64,000 nt of DNA from Gyrodactylus bullatarudis (taxonomy: Eukaryota > Platyhelminthes > Monogenea > Gyrodactylidea > Gyrodactylidae), in the NCBI GenBank assembly GCA_012064415.1, contig SSNU01000096.1, positions 109,953 through 173,952 of the forward strand, written 5' to 3'. Numbering within the stretch: the first letter of the stretch is position 1; each line of letters starts with the position of its first letter. The notes beneath the pieces are model-generated. The model made no database searches. It was not told the DNA's origin and was given only the letters and a program-made list of their open reading frames with translations. A program made the translations under genes and the position numbers. Below are positions 46,615-57,200 of this stretch, piece by piece.

Positions 46615-47009
46615 TCACATAAAATCTTCATCATCGTCACCATCATCAATTGGCCTTCGCGTGAACTAAACAATTTTATCAATAAAACTTGATTACCTTG
46701 ACAGTTGTTTGTTTCTGGGTTGCTGTATTCTGAGATATTGTATTCAAAAGGCCGACGAATTTATCATCTGATAGCTTTTCCTGAATCTGGCCTCTTTGGA
46801 CCATAGCTATTAGCATGTTGGATATTTTTTCAGCATGTTCCGGGTTTGTAATTGAAATTGTATTGACTAAATATTTTAGAAGAGGACAACAACCTACGCC
46901 TAGAGTAAGCCTGCTGATCTAGTAACGAAAAAAGAGTTTCCTTCCTTGCCTTTTTGGCCTCTTCTACCCGTTGTTGGGCTCTTTGTTGTTCTTCCATATT
47001 AGCATTCAT
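46615..47009 (-). CDS. PDCD5: PDCD5 homologue (programmed cell death protein 5), three exons with two 31-bp introns
   Basis: Exons 46898-47009, 46697-46866, 46615-46665; phases 1 and 0; 110 aa (human protein 125). Both introns are 31 bp (46867-46897, 46666-46696) with GT and AG ends. Only removal of both restores the family sequence: LLDQQAYSRLNTISI across the first, QTTVKFTRRPIDD across the second, followed by the acidic tail GDDDEDFM. PDCD5 is a small DNA-binding/helical-bundle protein linked to apoptosis and TIP60 and chaperonin partners. The N-terminus is shorter than usual, so an upstream exon may be missing. The stop lies 9 bp from the AlaRS stop on the other strand, so the 3' UTRs must overlap. 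Confidence 0.85.
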
Positions 47010-47178
47010 TACTATCCGTCAAATTGTAAGCTTGACTCAACAAACATTCAAGTCGGGAGTAAATAATTTAGTTACAAATTTATCAATTATTCAAATAGTT
47101 CTAAATAATTTAGACTAAATTAAAACTTCTAACCAAAACTGAAATTATTATTAAAGTTAGAATAATTCACTTCTGAAA

Positions 47179-47995
47179 ATGTTGATAACGATATTTTTCT
47201 ATGGAATAGCTGCTTCTTCCATATTAATGCTACTCATGGATCAAAGTAGATCTCAAATGGGAAATGAATTTCTCAAAAACATTTTTGACTTTGGTAAATT
47301 TCTGGATCAACCTAGTTTCATGAGAGTTCCAAAGAAGTACATACAACTTTTTAAAACCTAGGTACTTTTATCACTTTTATGTCTGCTCAATAATTTCGTC
47401 CTTGTACATAATTTACGAGAATCATTCTCGACTCAATGTTCCATATTTGATCTTTTGGTTTCTCCTGATGATTAATGGATTACGAAGACTGTACGAGTGT
47501 CTCTATGTAAACATTGACTCGAATAATGGCATGAACTTGAGCCACTATCTCTTGGGAATAATATTCTACTTATTTTTGAACATTTCTGGAAGAGAACTCT
47601 TGGTTGAGAAAACTAGTAGGTTCAAAAATAACTAAATCTCACCAGAATTTAATTTACTATGGGCTCCGTTGGTAATTTACCTGAATCTATTTGCCCAATA
47701 CTACGCTCATAGATGCATGAAAGATTTACGTTTAACCAGATTGGTAAACAATAGTCACGGTTATTGTCAGCCAAGAGGAGAAATGTTCCAGAAGTTTACA
47801 AGTCCCCACTTTTTGCTTGAGATTTTAATTTATATGAATTTTATTTTTTTCGGTTTTCTCAACGGTCTAAGCAGTCAAAGTGCCTTGTATGCCATTTCCA
47901 TATTCGCTATTATCAATCAGTCAATCGTTATTTTCATGACAAGAAAATACTACAAAAAGAAATACCCAGATTGGGTTGAAAAATGCTATATCTAA
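47179..47995 (+). CDS. SRD5A3: Polyprenol reductase / steroid 5-alpha-reductase 3-like
   Basis: Exons 47179-47336, 47362-47615, 47646-47995; phases 2 and 1; 253 aa (human about 318). The introns are only 25 bp (47337-47361) and 30 bp (47616-47645). Without the first splice the frame stops after KYIQLFKT; with it the family motif VPKKYFYHFYV appears. Other matches: GLRRLYECLYVNI (family LRRLFECLYV), RCMKDLRLTR and FTSPHFLLEILIY (family SSPNYLAELMIY). Several membrane segments. SRD5A3 reduces polyprenol towards dolichol in the ER for N-glycosylation. Head-to-tail with the next gene, 75 bp apart. Divergent from PDCD5 with 169 bp between starts. Confidence 0.8.
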
Positions 47996-48070
47996 TCATA
48001 AGATAGTGATAAACTATGACCTATAATTATTAAATTATTATTTTAGAAAAATATTTTAATTTAAATTCTG

Positions 48071-49085
48071 ATGGACATATTATTGTTTTTTACTTTCCAC
48101 GTTTTGAATTCATGTGCCAGTGCCTTCATAGTGCAACGCCTTATGAATAAAGTTGCTAGAAGAATTAATCACTTTGTTGAAATAGCTCAAAATAATACGA
48201 CGAAGCGTATCATTTATCCTCTACAAGAAAATGAGAATCTTAATAGAATCTATGATCGTCTATTGAAAATGACTGATGTTCGTGAGGCTCATTCTCGTTA
48301 TCAGCTCGCCCAAAAAAGTCTTATCGAGATAAGGAACCAGAGAATTGAAATTAGAGGTAAACTTTTCAATGTCCAGGATCTTCTCAGGTCTCTTGAGTCG
48401 CAAAAAAAGTCTGTCCGACCCAGTCAACCGACATTTATCGAATTAACTAGAGCTGAACACGAATGCGCTGTGGAATTGGATGAGTTGCAACAAAAACTGT
48501 TGTCCCTCGAAAATGATGAGGCAAAGGCTTTTGATGATTTATCTCTTTGCTTTGCTAATGTAAAAAATCAAGAAGCTTTCCAGAGGAGTTTTCAGACTCG
48601 AGTCTCAATTATATTCAGTACCATTTCATGTCTTATTGGGTTTTTCACCTTTTACGTGAGAGCTTTCAAGCAAGCCAAGTATGATCCCAACTTATTATCG
48701 AGGATATCGGACTTGGAGAAATTGTTGGTATGTTCAATTCGAAAAGATATTCTCAACCTTCGTCTCTTTCTAGCTGGCCAATAAAGAACCGGATCCAAAA
48801 CAAATTGCTGATATCGTCATTGCTCATTTGAACAAGACCAATTCCAAAGAGGTGAGTTTTAAGCTATGATAACTTGATGATAAACTCATTAATGTTCCCA
48901 TCTTGTTCCAGGGTTACACATGGTCTGGAATTGCTTATTCAACCCTCTACTATACAACTTACCCGATCCATAAGCCTTACTCGTTGATTAAAAATCATAC
49001 ATGGTCTGAAATTGCTTATTCCACCCTCTACTTTACAACTTACCCGATCCACAAGCCCTACTCTTGGATCAAAAGTTTCTTTTAG
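48071..49085 (+). CDS. CCDC51/MITOK-like coiled-coil membrane protein
   Basis: Exons 48071-48727, 48774-48851, 48912-49085; both introns phase 0 (46 and 60 bp); 302 aa. Residues about 60-165 are a long coiled coil, with LTRAEHECAVELDELQQK in the region that matches CCDC51 (family pattern around ...LEHRMLQEE...). A TM segment follows (VSIIFSTISCLIGFFTFYV). CCDC51 is the pore subunit of the mitochondrial ATP-sensitive K+ channel; the assignment rests on order of features and weak similarity. The first intron is open in frame and could be retained. The last exon encodes a nearly exact tandem duplication of a 27-residue unit (TWSGIAYSTLYYTTYPIHKP / TWSEIAYSTLYFTTYPIHKP). Confidence 0.6.
48920..49081 (+). 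repeat. 81-bp coding tandem duplication in last exon
   Basis: Two copies with period 81 bp (for example ATGGTCTGGAATTGCTTATT at 48920 and ATGGTCTGAAATTGCTTATT at 49001), about 90% identical. They encode 27-residue units. Confidence 0.85.
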
Positions 49086-49189
49086 ACTATTCATTCAATT
49101 CAGATTAGAGAGAAAGATTTATTTATATACTTATTCAAATTATTTATTTTTTAAAAATTAATTCTGCAACAAAACCAAATAAAAAAAGC

Positions 49190-50428
49190 TCAGTAGAAAT
49201 CTTTCTCAAAGGCCCGGTTATCCTCATATTCCCTGACGATTCTTGTCTTCCTCACTGTTGGCTCTTCCACAATAACTCTGGTTGTTTCCCTGTTATTGTA
49301 GAATAGATGGCCGTGGTCATGATAAACACTCCTCTCGTGTATCTTGTCGCCAGTGTAAAAGTGTCCGTCAACATTGTAGGCTCTACATTCCACAACATGG
49401 TCGTGGAAGACCCCGCAATCTCTACAACATATGAAGAAGCAGTCACAACACCATCTGCAAAAGCAACACTGGCACCAGGCACAAATAGCACAGCTGAACC
49501 AGGCCAGACAATCCGATCCGATGCACAAGAGTACCATCAGGCTGTAACCCACCAGCAGAATGCTAATCCAGGCTATGTAATACATTACACCGAATGACTC
49601 TGATGTTGCTTGCGCTGCCTTCTTTCATTTGGGAAAAAATAGAAAATCATTCTGATTTATTCCAACTAATAAATTCGCCAACTTACTCCGGTCCATTTAA
49701 CAAAGACGTCAGGATTCGTTGCTGTTGTACTGGCCGACTTCTCATAGCTCAACATTTCATGGAACAAAATCATCAGGATCGTTTTGACCAAAACTGTTTT
49801 TGGAAAAATTAAAATAAGACAACACAACTCACAATTTACCAGAGTAATCAGGGCCAACCAGAACACAAAAGACTGAAATACTTTGGGACAAATGTTCCTC
49901 TTCCTTCTCCAGTAAATGAAAAATATGACTGTCATCAAGAGGAGAATTATCGACAGGATTCCTCCAATTATGCCGAGTGATTGTGTTGCTAGACGATAAT
50001 CATTTATGCCTCTCGTCGCCTCATTCAGCAGTGTATATTTGCCCAGATTAAGACACGAATCAAACTCTAATCTGGCTTTGGCGTTCTGCAAAACTGAAAT
50101 GGTCTTTATTATCTTATCTATATTTACATGTGGCCTCTTTGGCACCTGTCGGATTTCTCAAGCACACCAGCCAAAGACCTCTAGATCTGGGATAATCGGA
50201 AATTTTTATTCCGCCCGGAGTGAAATAGGCTTCATTCAGGTAGTAAATCCTCCATTGAGTTCCAATCAGGGCCGCTATCCACAGGGCTAGTGCCATCAAG
50301 GTGATAAGAAAATAGAGAACTAGGCTTATCACGTAGGTCTGACGAGCCCCATAATCTGGGTTATCGATATCGACAGCTTTAAAGTAGGATCTATGGTACT
50401 TTGACAAGCCTCGTATCTTGAAGCACAT
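49190..50428 (-). CDS. Claudin-like four-TM protein with Cys-rich C-terminus (gene B)
   Basis: Exons 50128-50428, 49833-50093, 49687-49793, 49190-49597; phases 1,1,0; 358 aa. Introns are 34, 39 and 89 bp. The 39-bp intron is in frame without a stop, but removing it aligns the protein with gene A at the same position and phase. Features: TM1 (VISLVLYFLITLMALALWI), first loop with W and the full claudin signature GLWLVC, TM2 (IIGGILSIILLLMTVIFFI), TM3 near LVKTILMILF, TM4 in the last exon, then a Cys-rich run ending CCRDCGVFHDH and a charged tail. Claudin superfamily members organise cell junctions; the Cys cluster after TM4 could be palmitoylated or bind metal (inference). Paralogue of gene A 30 kb away on the opposite strand. 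Confidence 0.82.
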
Positions 50429-50649
50429 TGCGCGATGAAATCTTTTTATAGAAAAGAAAAATTTCCATTATATTCTTCATAATCAAAGTACCTCTTTCGA
50501 GTGGCTCTTGAAAATTAGACTTTTAATCTGTATATTCTTTACAAGCGTAGAAAAAATACTAGCAGGAGTGGTTCTTGAGAAGAAAAATTACTTCTGATTA
50601 TCGATAAGAATTGGACAGAAATTTATTGAAAAATAAACAGTTAAATAAT
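50429..50649. other. Upstream region of claudin-like gene B
   Basis: No feature recognised. Confidence 0.4.
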
Positions 50650-50957
50650 CCATAAACATAGTTACTTTGAAGTAACTATGTGATTATAAAAACTATTGAT
50701 GATTTCTAAACCCCGTGATTGGGAATATTGAACGTGAAATTTTTGAAAAAATCTTTTTGAACATCCATCTACTTTAAAGTAATCACATTTTCTTCAATTT
50801 CAGTAATCCCATGACTACTTAAGAGTATACTGACGATTAAAAATATTTTTTTCGATTTCCAAACGTCCGGAATTCCCAATCACAGATTTTAGAAGTCGAT
50901 ATTCTTTATTATTATCACTTAGTTACTTCGAAGTAGTTATGTAATCTATAAACTCAG
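50650..50957. mobile_element. Foldback/MITE with about 75-bp inverted arms
   Basis: The left arm contains ATAGTTACTTTGAAGTAACTA and ends GTGATTGGGAAT (about 50722). The right arm begins ATTCCCAATCAC (50875) and ends with TAGTTACTTCGAAGTAGTTA. Arms pair at roughly three positions in four. The palindrome near each tip is self-complementary. The centre includes CTACTTTAAAGTAATCACA. Confidence 0.55.
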
Positions 50958-51236
50958 ATTTAAAGTCAAAGAAGTTAAGTGAATTTAAATTAGTTCAATC
51001 AGTGTTTATATTTGAAAAGAAAAATGATTTAAAATCAAGTGAAAATCGCCTTTCGAGGAATAAAATGAGTTTATCTTGTTTTTTTCGATTTCTTTGAATA
51101 AAACAAATTGATTCTCGAGAATAGAAACAGTATCGTCTCAAAATGAAAGTATGTGTCTTTGAAATGCAAGTAAATAAAAATATGATCAATTTTTTTTTGG
51201 TATTTTTCAGACTTGAATGGGCCTTTAAAATAACTT

Positions 51237-54200
51237 TTAATAGGGTGAAAAGCGTGGATACGCTGCATTGGCACGATACATGGCTGGAATGGCACCTCCA
51301 GGATTTTGGGCAGCTAGTCCGGAATAATTCATAGCCATTCTACTCAGGTAGTTCGGGTCGATTGTGGAATTGGTGACACCAGTAAGATCGGGAAGATATC
51401 TAAAATTAAGTAAAGATATTAATTAAATGATTGTTAATTGTAATTTTTATTATCTTGAATGCGTACGTCATATTATGAAGGGCAGCCATAGTGGCAGCCA
51501 TATTCTGTTGTTGGGCATTGTTGAACTGAAGTGGCCCATGACCAGAGGCAAGGCTTACGACATTTGGTGTCTGTTGCTGAGACTGGTGATCAAGAGACCC
51601 GTTGGTAACCACAGGGGGACTGGCACTTGAAGTGATTGGAGTGGTAGAGTTACCATTCTGGCCAGAGCCTTGTACTGTTGTAGGTTGGTTAGAGTTTGAT
51701 GTTACAGAAGGTTGACCGTTACCATTCAAGGCTTTCATCAAATTCATTATGTTAGCATGGCTAGTGTTGGCCTGACCTGAACCATTAGCCGGGTTGGAGT
51801 ACATGGCCAAGGCTGCTAGTGTTGCTTGCTGTTGAGGATTTGTGACCTGTTGACTGGATTGGGTCTGTTGTTGAATTCGTTGGAGTTGCTCGAGTTCATT
51901 GTGACAATGAGGGTTTGCTGAGCCATTACTGGCCCCATTGCTTTGATGGTATATCTGGGCTGCATTCATGGCAGTTAAAGGATTCTGACCAAACGACTGA
52001 GCAGCATTCAATGATGTCATCTGATTGAGGGCCATGAGCGTAGCCAAATCTGAAGCTGGATTAGCTGCCATCAGTTGATACTGAAGTTGGTTCAGAACTG
52101 GAGCCGGAATAGGAACACTGGCTGTGTGTGAGCCAAAATTAAGTACTCCATTGGAACTATTGGGGTTCGCAGAGCCGGCAAAGTTGACACCAAAAATGGC
52201 AGGATTCAAGCCTCCGAGAAGGGCAGCAGCATTCGGATTGCCTGGTAGGCAGCCAGCATTGCGCAATGCTATTGCAGCAAATGCTGCAATCTGATTACTT
52301 TGTGGAACTAGAGGGAAAAATAAGAAATTAATTTCTTTCCAATAATTGGAAAATACATTAAACTGGATATCTCCCATGAATAAATATCTTTAGTATATCA
52401 ACCTACCTTTCATTTGTCCGGGAAGATCGGGTTTCTTTTTAGTCATAACGCGAGCGGTGGCATTGTTTATCTGTAAAAGATATTCATAAGAGGCCTCATC
52501 AAGAGATTGAATGCAGAAAGAGACAATACAACTCAAAATACAGCCAATATATTCTGGTGATATATATTGGTTGATGAATGAACCATTCAAAATTAGTTTG
52601 GGTATAAATCTATAAATGATTTTCATGGCTGGTTGGAAAAAAATTGACATTGAGAGAATGCTATGTGTGACCATCAAGACTGATAGCTATCTATGATTGA
52701 TATATATGTATGTATTCAAAGTTTGCTTGGAACTGAGTGAATCTTTAACAATCAATCAAGATGGACAATAACATAACATGTACAATTAGAATCTATGAAA
52801 AGAGGCAGCGCAGCTTTTTCCAGGAACACCAGACTTTTCTGACGAGCGAGAAAAATAATTATACTTGGCATTCAGATTCATAGATAGATATAAATTTATG
52901 GATGGAGTTTTTGAAAATGAAAAAGAGAAATTCTTCCCAATTCTTGGTCCTGAGTAACAAACATGCGCTTATCAAATTAAGGCTTTTACTATCATCTGTT
53001 TCTTTTAATACGGGATGTTGAGTCAAAATGAAAATAATAACATTGTCATTCAAATAAGATCAATGCTAGAGAGAGCGTCTGGATGAAACAAAGCAAAAAC
53101 TTGTACTTTTTATTCCATCACATATCCAAATATGTACGCGGATAATAATAATAATAGTAATAGAAGACGTGGTTTATCTCTCGAGGGAAGCCATTTTTAA
53201 ATTCTGTGAAAGAATACATGCTTGTATGTATATTTTTAGTCTGGAAAAAAAATATATATATTGCAGCATACATGTCTAAAGAAGCATTTCTCTTGGAGAG
53301 AATCAGTCAGACAAAAAGTGTCGTCTACAAGTCATGCTGCTGCTGTTGCTGCAGAGAGAGGGAGAGTATTATTACGTTCTACGGGTGAAAATGTCAAAAT
53401 CTTGCCTTGTTGACTTACTCAAGTTAGGGTTATGTGAGAATGGGGGGAACCGACTAAAAAGTGCCCAAAAGTAAAGTAATTATCAAAATTAGCATTTTAC
53501 TGCTTGGTGATGATTCCCCAGGTCATGCACAGAAGTCTGTTACAACCAGTTACACTTGAAGAGTAGGTGAGAAGGATTCCTTGAAGAAGCATGCTGTTGA
53601 AGATGGTATTTTTGGGATGGCCAAAAATAAAATACCCATTGTTTTCTCTATTGATTTGAGGTTGGAAAAACAAATGAAACAAGTTTTTTCTCAGGTGTAT
53701 TGTGTGTTTACGTTTTAGCACACTGCACCCGGTTTGCATTCATAAATTTTATCGAGCAAAAATACACTTTTTCCCATACAAGAAAAAAATACAAGAGACC
53801 AGAACATACAAACTAGAGAGAGTTTACTGAAAAAAATACAAAATAGGGATATATATTTGGAATTACAGAATGAAGAAGATTGATTATTCATTACAAAAGA
53901 AAAATTGTAGGAAAAAACGAGATCGATCCCAAAGGCATTCGAAGAGAGTCGTTGATAGCAACAAAAAAATGAAAAACATTATTCATTTCGGCACATAGCC
54001 AGATGTGAGAGATAATTAGGCGGTAGAATTAACTATAATCTGATGCATGAGTGTAGTATTGCGGAACAAAAGAGACCTTCTCACCACTGTCATGTATCTA
54101 TGATCGCAACAACTATCATTTTGTAGATGATAAAAAATGACATGTTCCACAAGCAGACTCTGAGGACAATTTTAATCACTAATTTCAGTTACTTGGCATC

Positions 54201-57200
54201 CCATGCATTTGAGGAGTCCTGATTGGGTGTCTTGAAATGTGTTTTGAAATTGAAAATGTTGCTTTAGTCTAGATTTACTGTGTTACAGTAGAATACTAAG
54301 AGTGGTAGTTTATTCTATTATTTGAAAGCTGTATTTTTTTAAAAATTGTAATGGATTCAAACGACACAATCAAGAAATCTAATTGATTTTGGGATTTTAG
54401 AACGGAAGAATGGCATTCTTTAAACTTCATTCTAAATGATTAGATTTTGAATTTTTGCTGGGTTTTAACCGAAATATTTTTTTTCTTATGGGGTTTATAA
54501 TACACATGGAGTGAAAAATAACCCGAGATTTCCTTCTATTATAGCATGAATATCACAAAAGAGTCAAGGAGGGTTTAGAGAAGAAGGCTGCTATATAGGG
54601 TAATATTCCAAATCTAAAATAAAGCAAATATATAAAACAGCCTAACTTGGCAAGAGATTACTAGACTAGCAAGTGTGGATAAAAAACACACTTATTTTCT
54701 ATTGTATATTGAAAAATGGCAAAACATGACAGAGTGAGACAGAGATGTATCATTTAAATGCAAAAGAATCCAAATCATTCCCAAAGAAAGAACACGAGAC
54801 ATCATAATCAATAAATAATAGATATTCCTCTAAATGGCATTGTCACATTTCCATATCTAGAGAGGTATATTATACATATACACTTTCTTTGCCTTTTGGG
54901 TTGACAAAAATAAAACAATAAAACCATGGCCATTATTATAGTTCATACTGTTCATCAAGATACACGAAGAGAAGAGGGAAAGAATCATTTATAAAAGTCA
55001 GCCTATAACTAAGGAAGAAAAAGTAGCAGAAGAATCACAATCACAGAGCGGGAATTCATTGTCATCTTCATTGTTCCATGTCTCCTCCCCCTCCCCAGTT
55101 ACCTGTTCTCAATCTCAAAGGAGATCCAGTTAGGGTTAGATCTTCCGTCCCTGCTTATTAGAGGGCCTTGTCATCAGAAGATAATTCGGAAACTCCCACA
55201 TTCCTCCCGGACGCCTCTAAAAACCCCAAGATGGGATCCTCTGTTAGTTGGTTGAGAATATTTATGAAAGTCATTCTACTTGAATTTAACTGGATTGAGG
55301 TGGGAGACATGGATCTGTGAGAAAATGGACCAATGATGATTGGATGGTCGAGAGGGTAGTGAACGAGAGGTTATGGTACACAGACAGAACAGACAAACAA
55401 ACAGACAGTATTTGAGTATGCAGAAAAAAAGTATTTCAAGGGACTTTTTAACTGATTATAAAATTTACCTGTATTCTTCCTTCCTTCATTCAATTCAAAG
55501 GATCAGTTGTTTGGCACGGATGTTTTCTTTGAGAAAATTATTATTTAAAAGAGTCTTCAAAATTCACACTTTATTTGCAAAATGCCAATAGTGCAATCCA
55601 AAATAATACCAAAAGGGGTGAAAATCTGTCCGAATGGTGGAGGGGGGCGTTAAAAATGGGATTCTTACATTATTAACCCATGTTCGTTTTGGGTGGAATA
55701 CAAGACAGAGAATGGAACCAAGCAAGAATCCCATTAACCCTTCGTATTCCATAGCGAAATAATTATGCTGATTCCGAATCCGAATCCTCTTTTGAAAGCC
55801 GACTTTTCATTCAAAAGAATGTCCAGATTCATATGAACTGGTTAATTTTGAATGATTTGCTTGGTTCCATTCTCGTCTCAAAGCTAGCTATTTCAAAAAC
55901 TACACTCCATGAAGATGGAAATATATACAAAAATGACACACAACACATGCAATTAGGATTACGAATTTAAAGAAATCCTCTCAGATTGAAGGAGGTCTCA
56001 ACTCACTTCTATTTTCCTTCCCTCGACAACTGTACCGTTTAGATTGTCCCTGGCCCGGTCCGCATCTTCACCAGAGGCAAAGGTTACGAAGCCGAATCCT
56101 TTTGAGCCACGTTCATTGAAGATAATTTCCACGTCGAGAATATTGCCAAACGACTTAAAATAAATGAGCATGAAATAATTCGGAGATAATGGTAAGTCAG
56201 TAAGTCAGTAACGTACCCCGAGAAGTTGTCGCAGGTCAGCTTCACGAAATCTAAAGGGAATATTTGACACGTGAAGTCTCTTGGGACCTGAGCCTGGATT
56301 CGGCGACGATGAAGTTGTAGACGCTGAAGTGGGCTGTTGAACGCTAGTCATCTGAGAAGTGTTCAGAATTGTAGTTTTCCCATCACTTCTTGAAAAATTA
56401 TGGTATATTTGATTTATTCTCATTTATTTGTAACAACAAATAAATAATAACTTACCCATTGTTATTCATCATGGTGATGTTGGAATCTTCTGGTTTCTTC
56501 ACATCATAACAAAAGGATGTCTCTGTGTCAACTTTGGTTTCTTCCTCGACCGAATTTTGTTGTTCATTGATTGGAGGGGGAGTACTTTCTCGTTCTTCTG
56601 TTGTAGACTGTTCGTTATTGGTTGAGGTGTCAATTTTTGATGAAACAGTCATATTGCTATCTGCAAGGACCTGCATAGAGTTCAATAACGTTGCTTCGGT
56701 CTCCATCTGAATTTTTGGACAAGAAAAGAGTTTCAAATGAAGCACAAATGATCACAGATTATAGTTTTTCGGGCAATGCGTGCTTATCTTTTGTACATAA
56801 ACATGTAACCTTCCTGATGAGGACACTCGTTTGTGTATTTTGGAAAAGGATAATATCTAATTCCAAATAACAGGGCAAAAGATATATATATTGTATCAGG
56901 AAAATTATCGACCAAATAACGAAGAAACACAAATAAAGCAGCGTGTGCCCCAATATAGATGGGCAGACAAACACAAAAGAAATGTGATTGGTTGAGAGTC
57001 AGGGATGGGAATGTGCTGCAAACACACTGCTGCACAATCAGCCTAGCCAATCAGGTTGCAGGGTTGTAAGAAACCTCTTGTATGTTGTAGAAGCATATCT
57101 AACGAATTTCACCCTCATCCAACAATAAATGGATGGTGAAAAGGCTTTAGTCATCATCAGATGTACGACTTGAATTATTTTCCCAACTTTAGATGGGGGA

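Larger units (their letters stand above)
52471..56006 (-). other. 3.5-kb RBFOX intron after the RNP1 exon
   Basis: No gene or mobile element is recognised, in contrast to most large introns here. It contains three UGCAUG words on the transcript strand (55946-55951, 54202-54207, 53524-53529), the first 56 nt below the donor, plus a (CTG)n-like run near 53336. Confidence 0.5.

Noticed and set aside
49307..49597. 96-residue plus-strand ORF
   Set aside because: Antisense shadow of the last exon of claudin-like gene B, whose codons and homology are clear.
51427..51630. Plus-strand ORF overlapping RBFOX
   Set aside because: Antisense to the Gln/Asn/Ala-rich RBFOX C-terminal exon.
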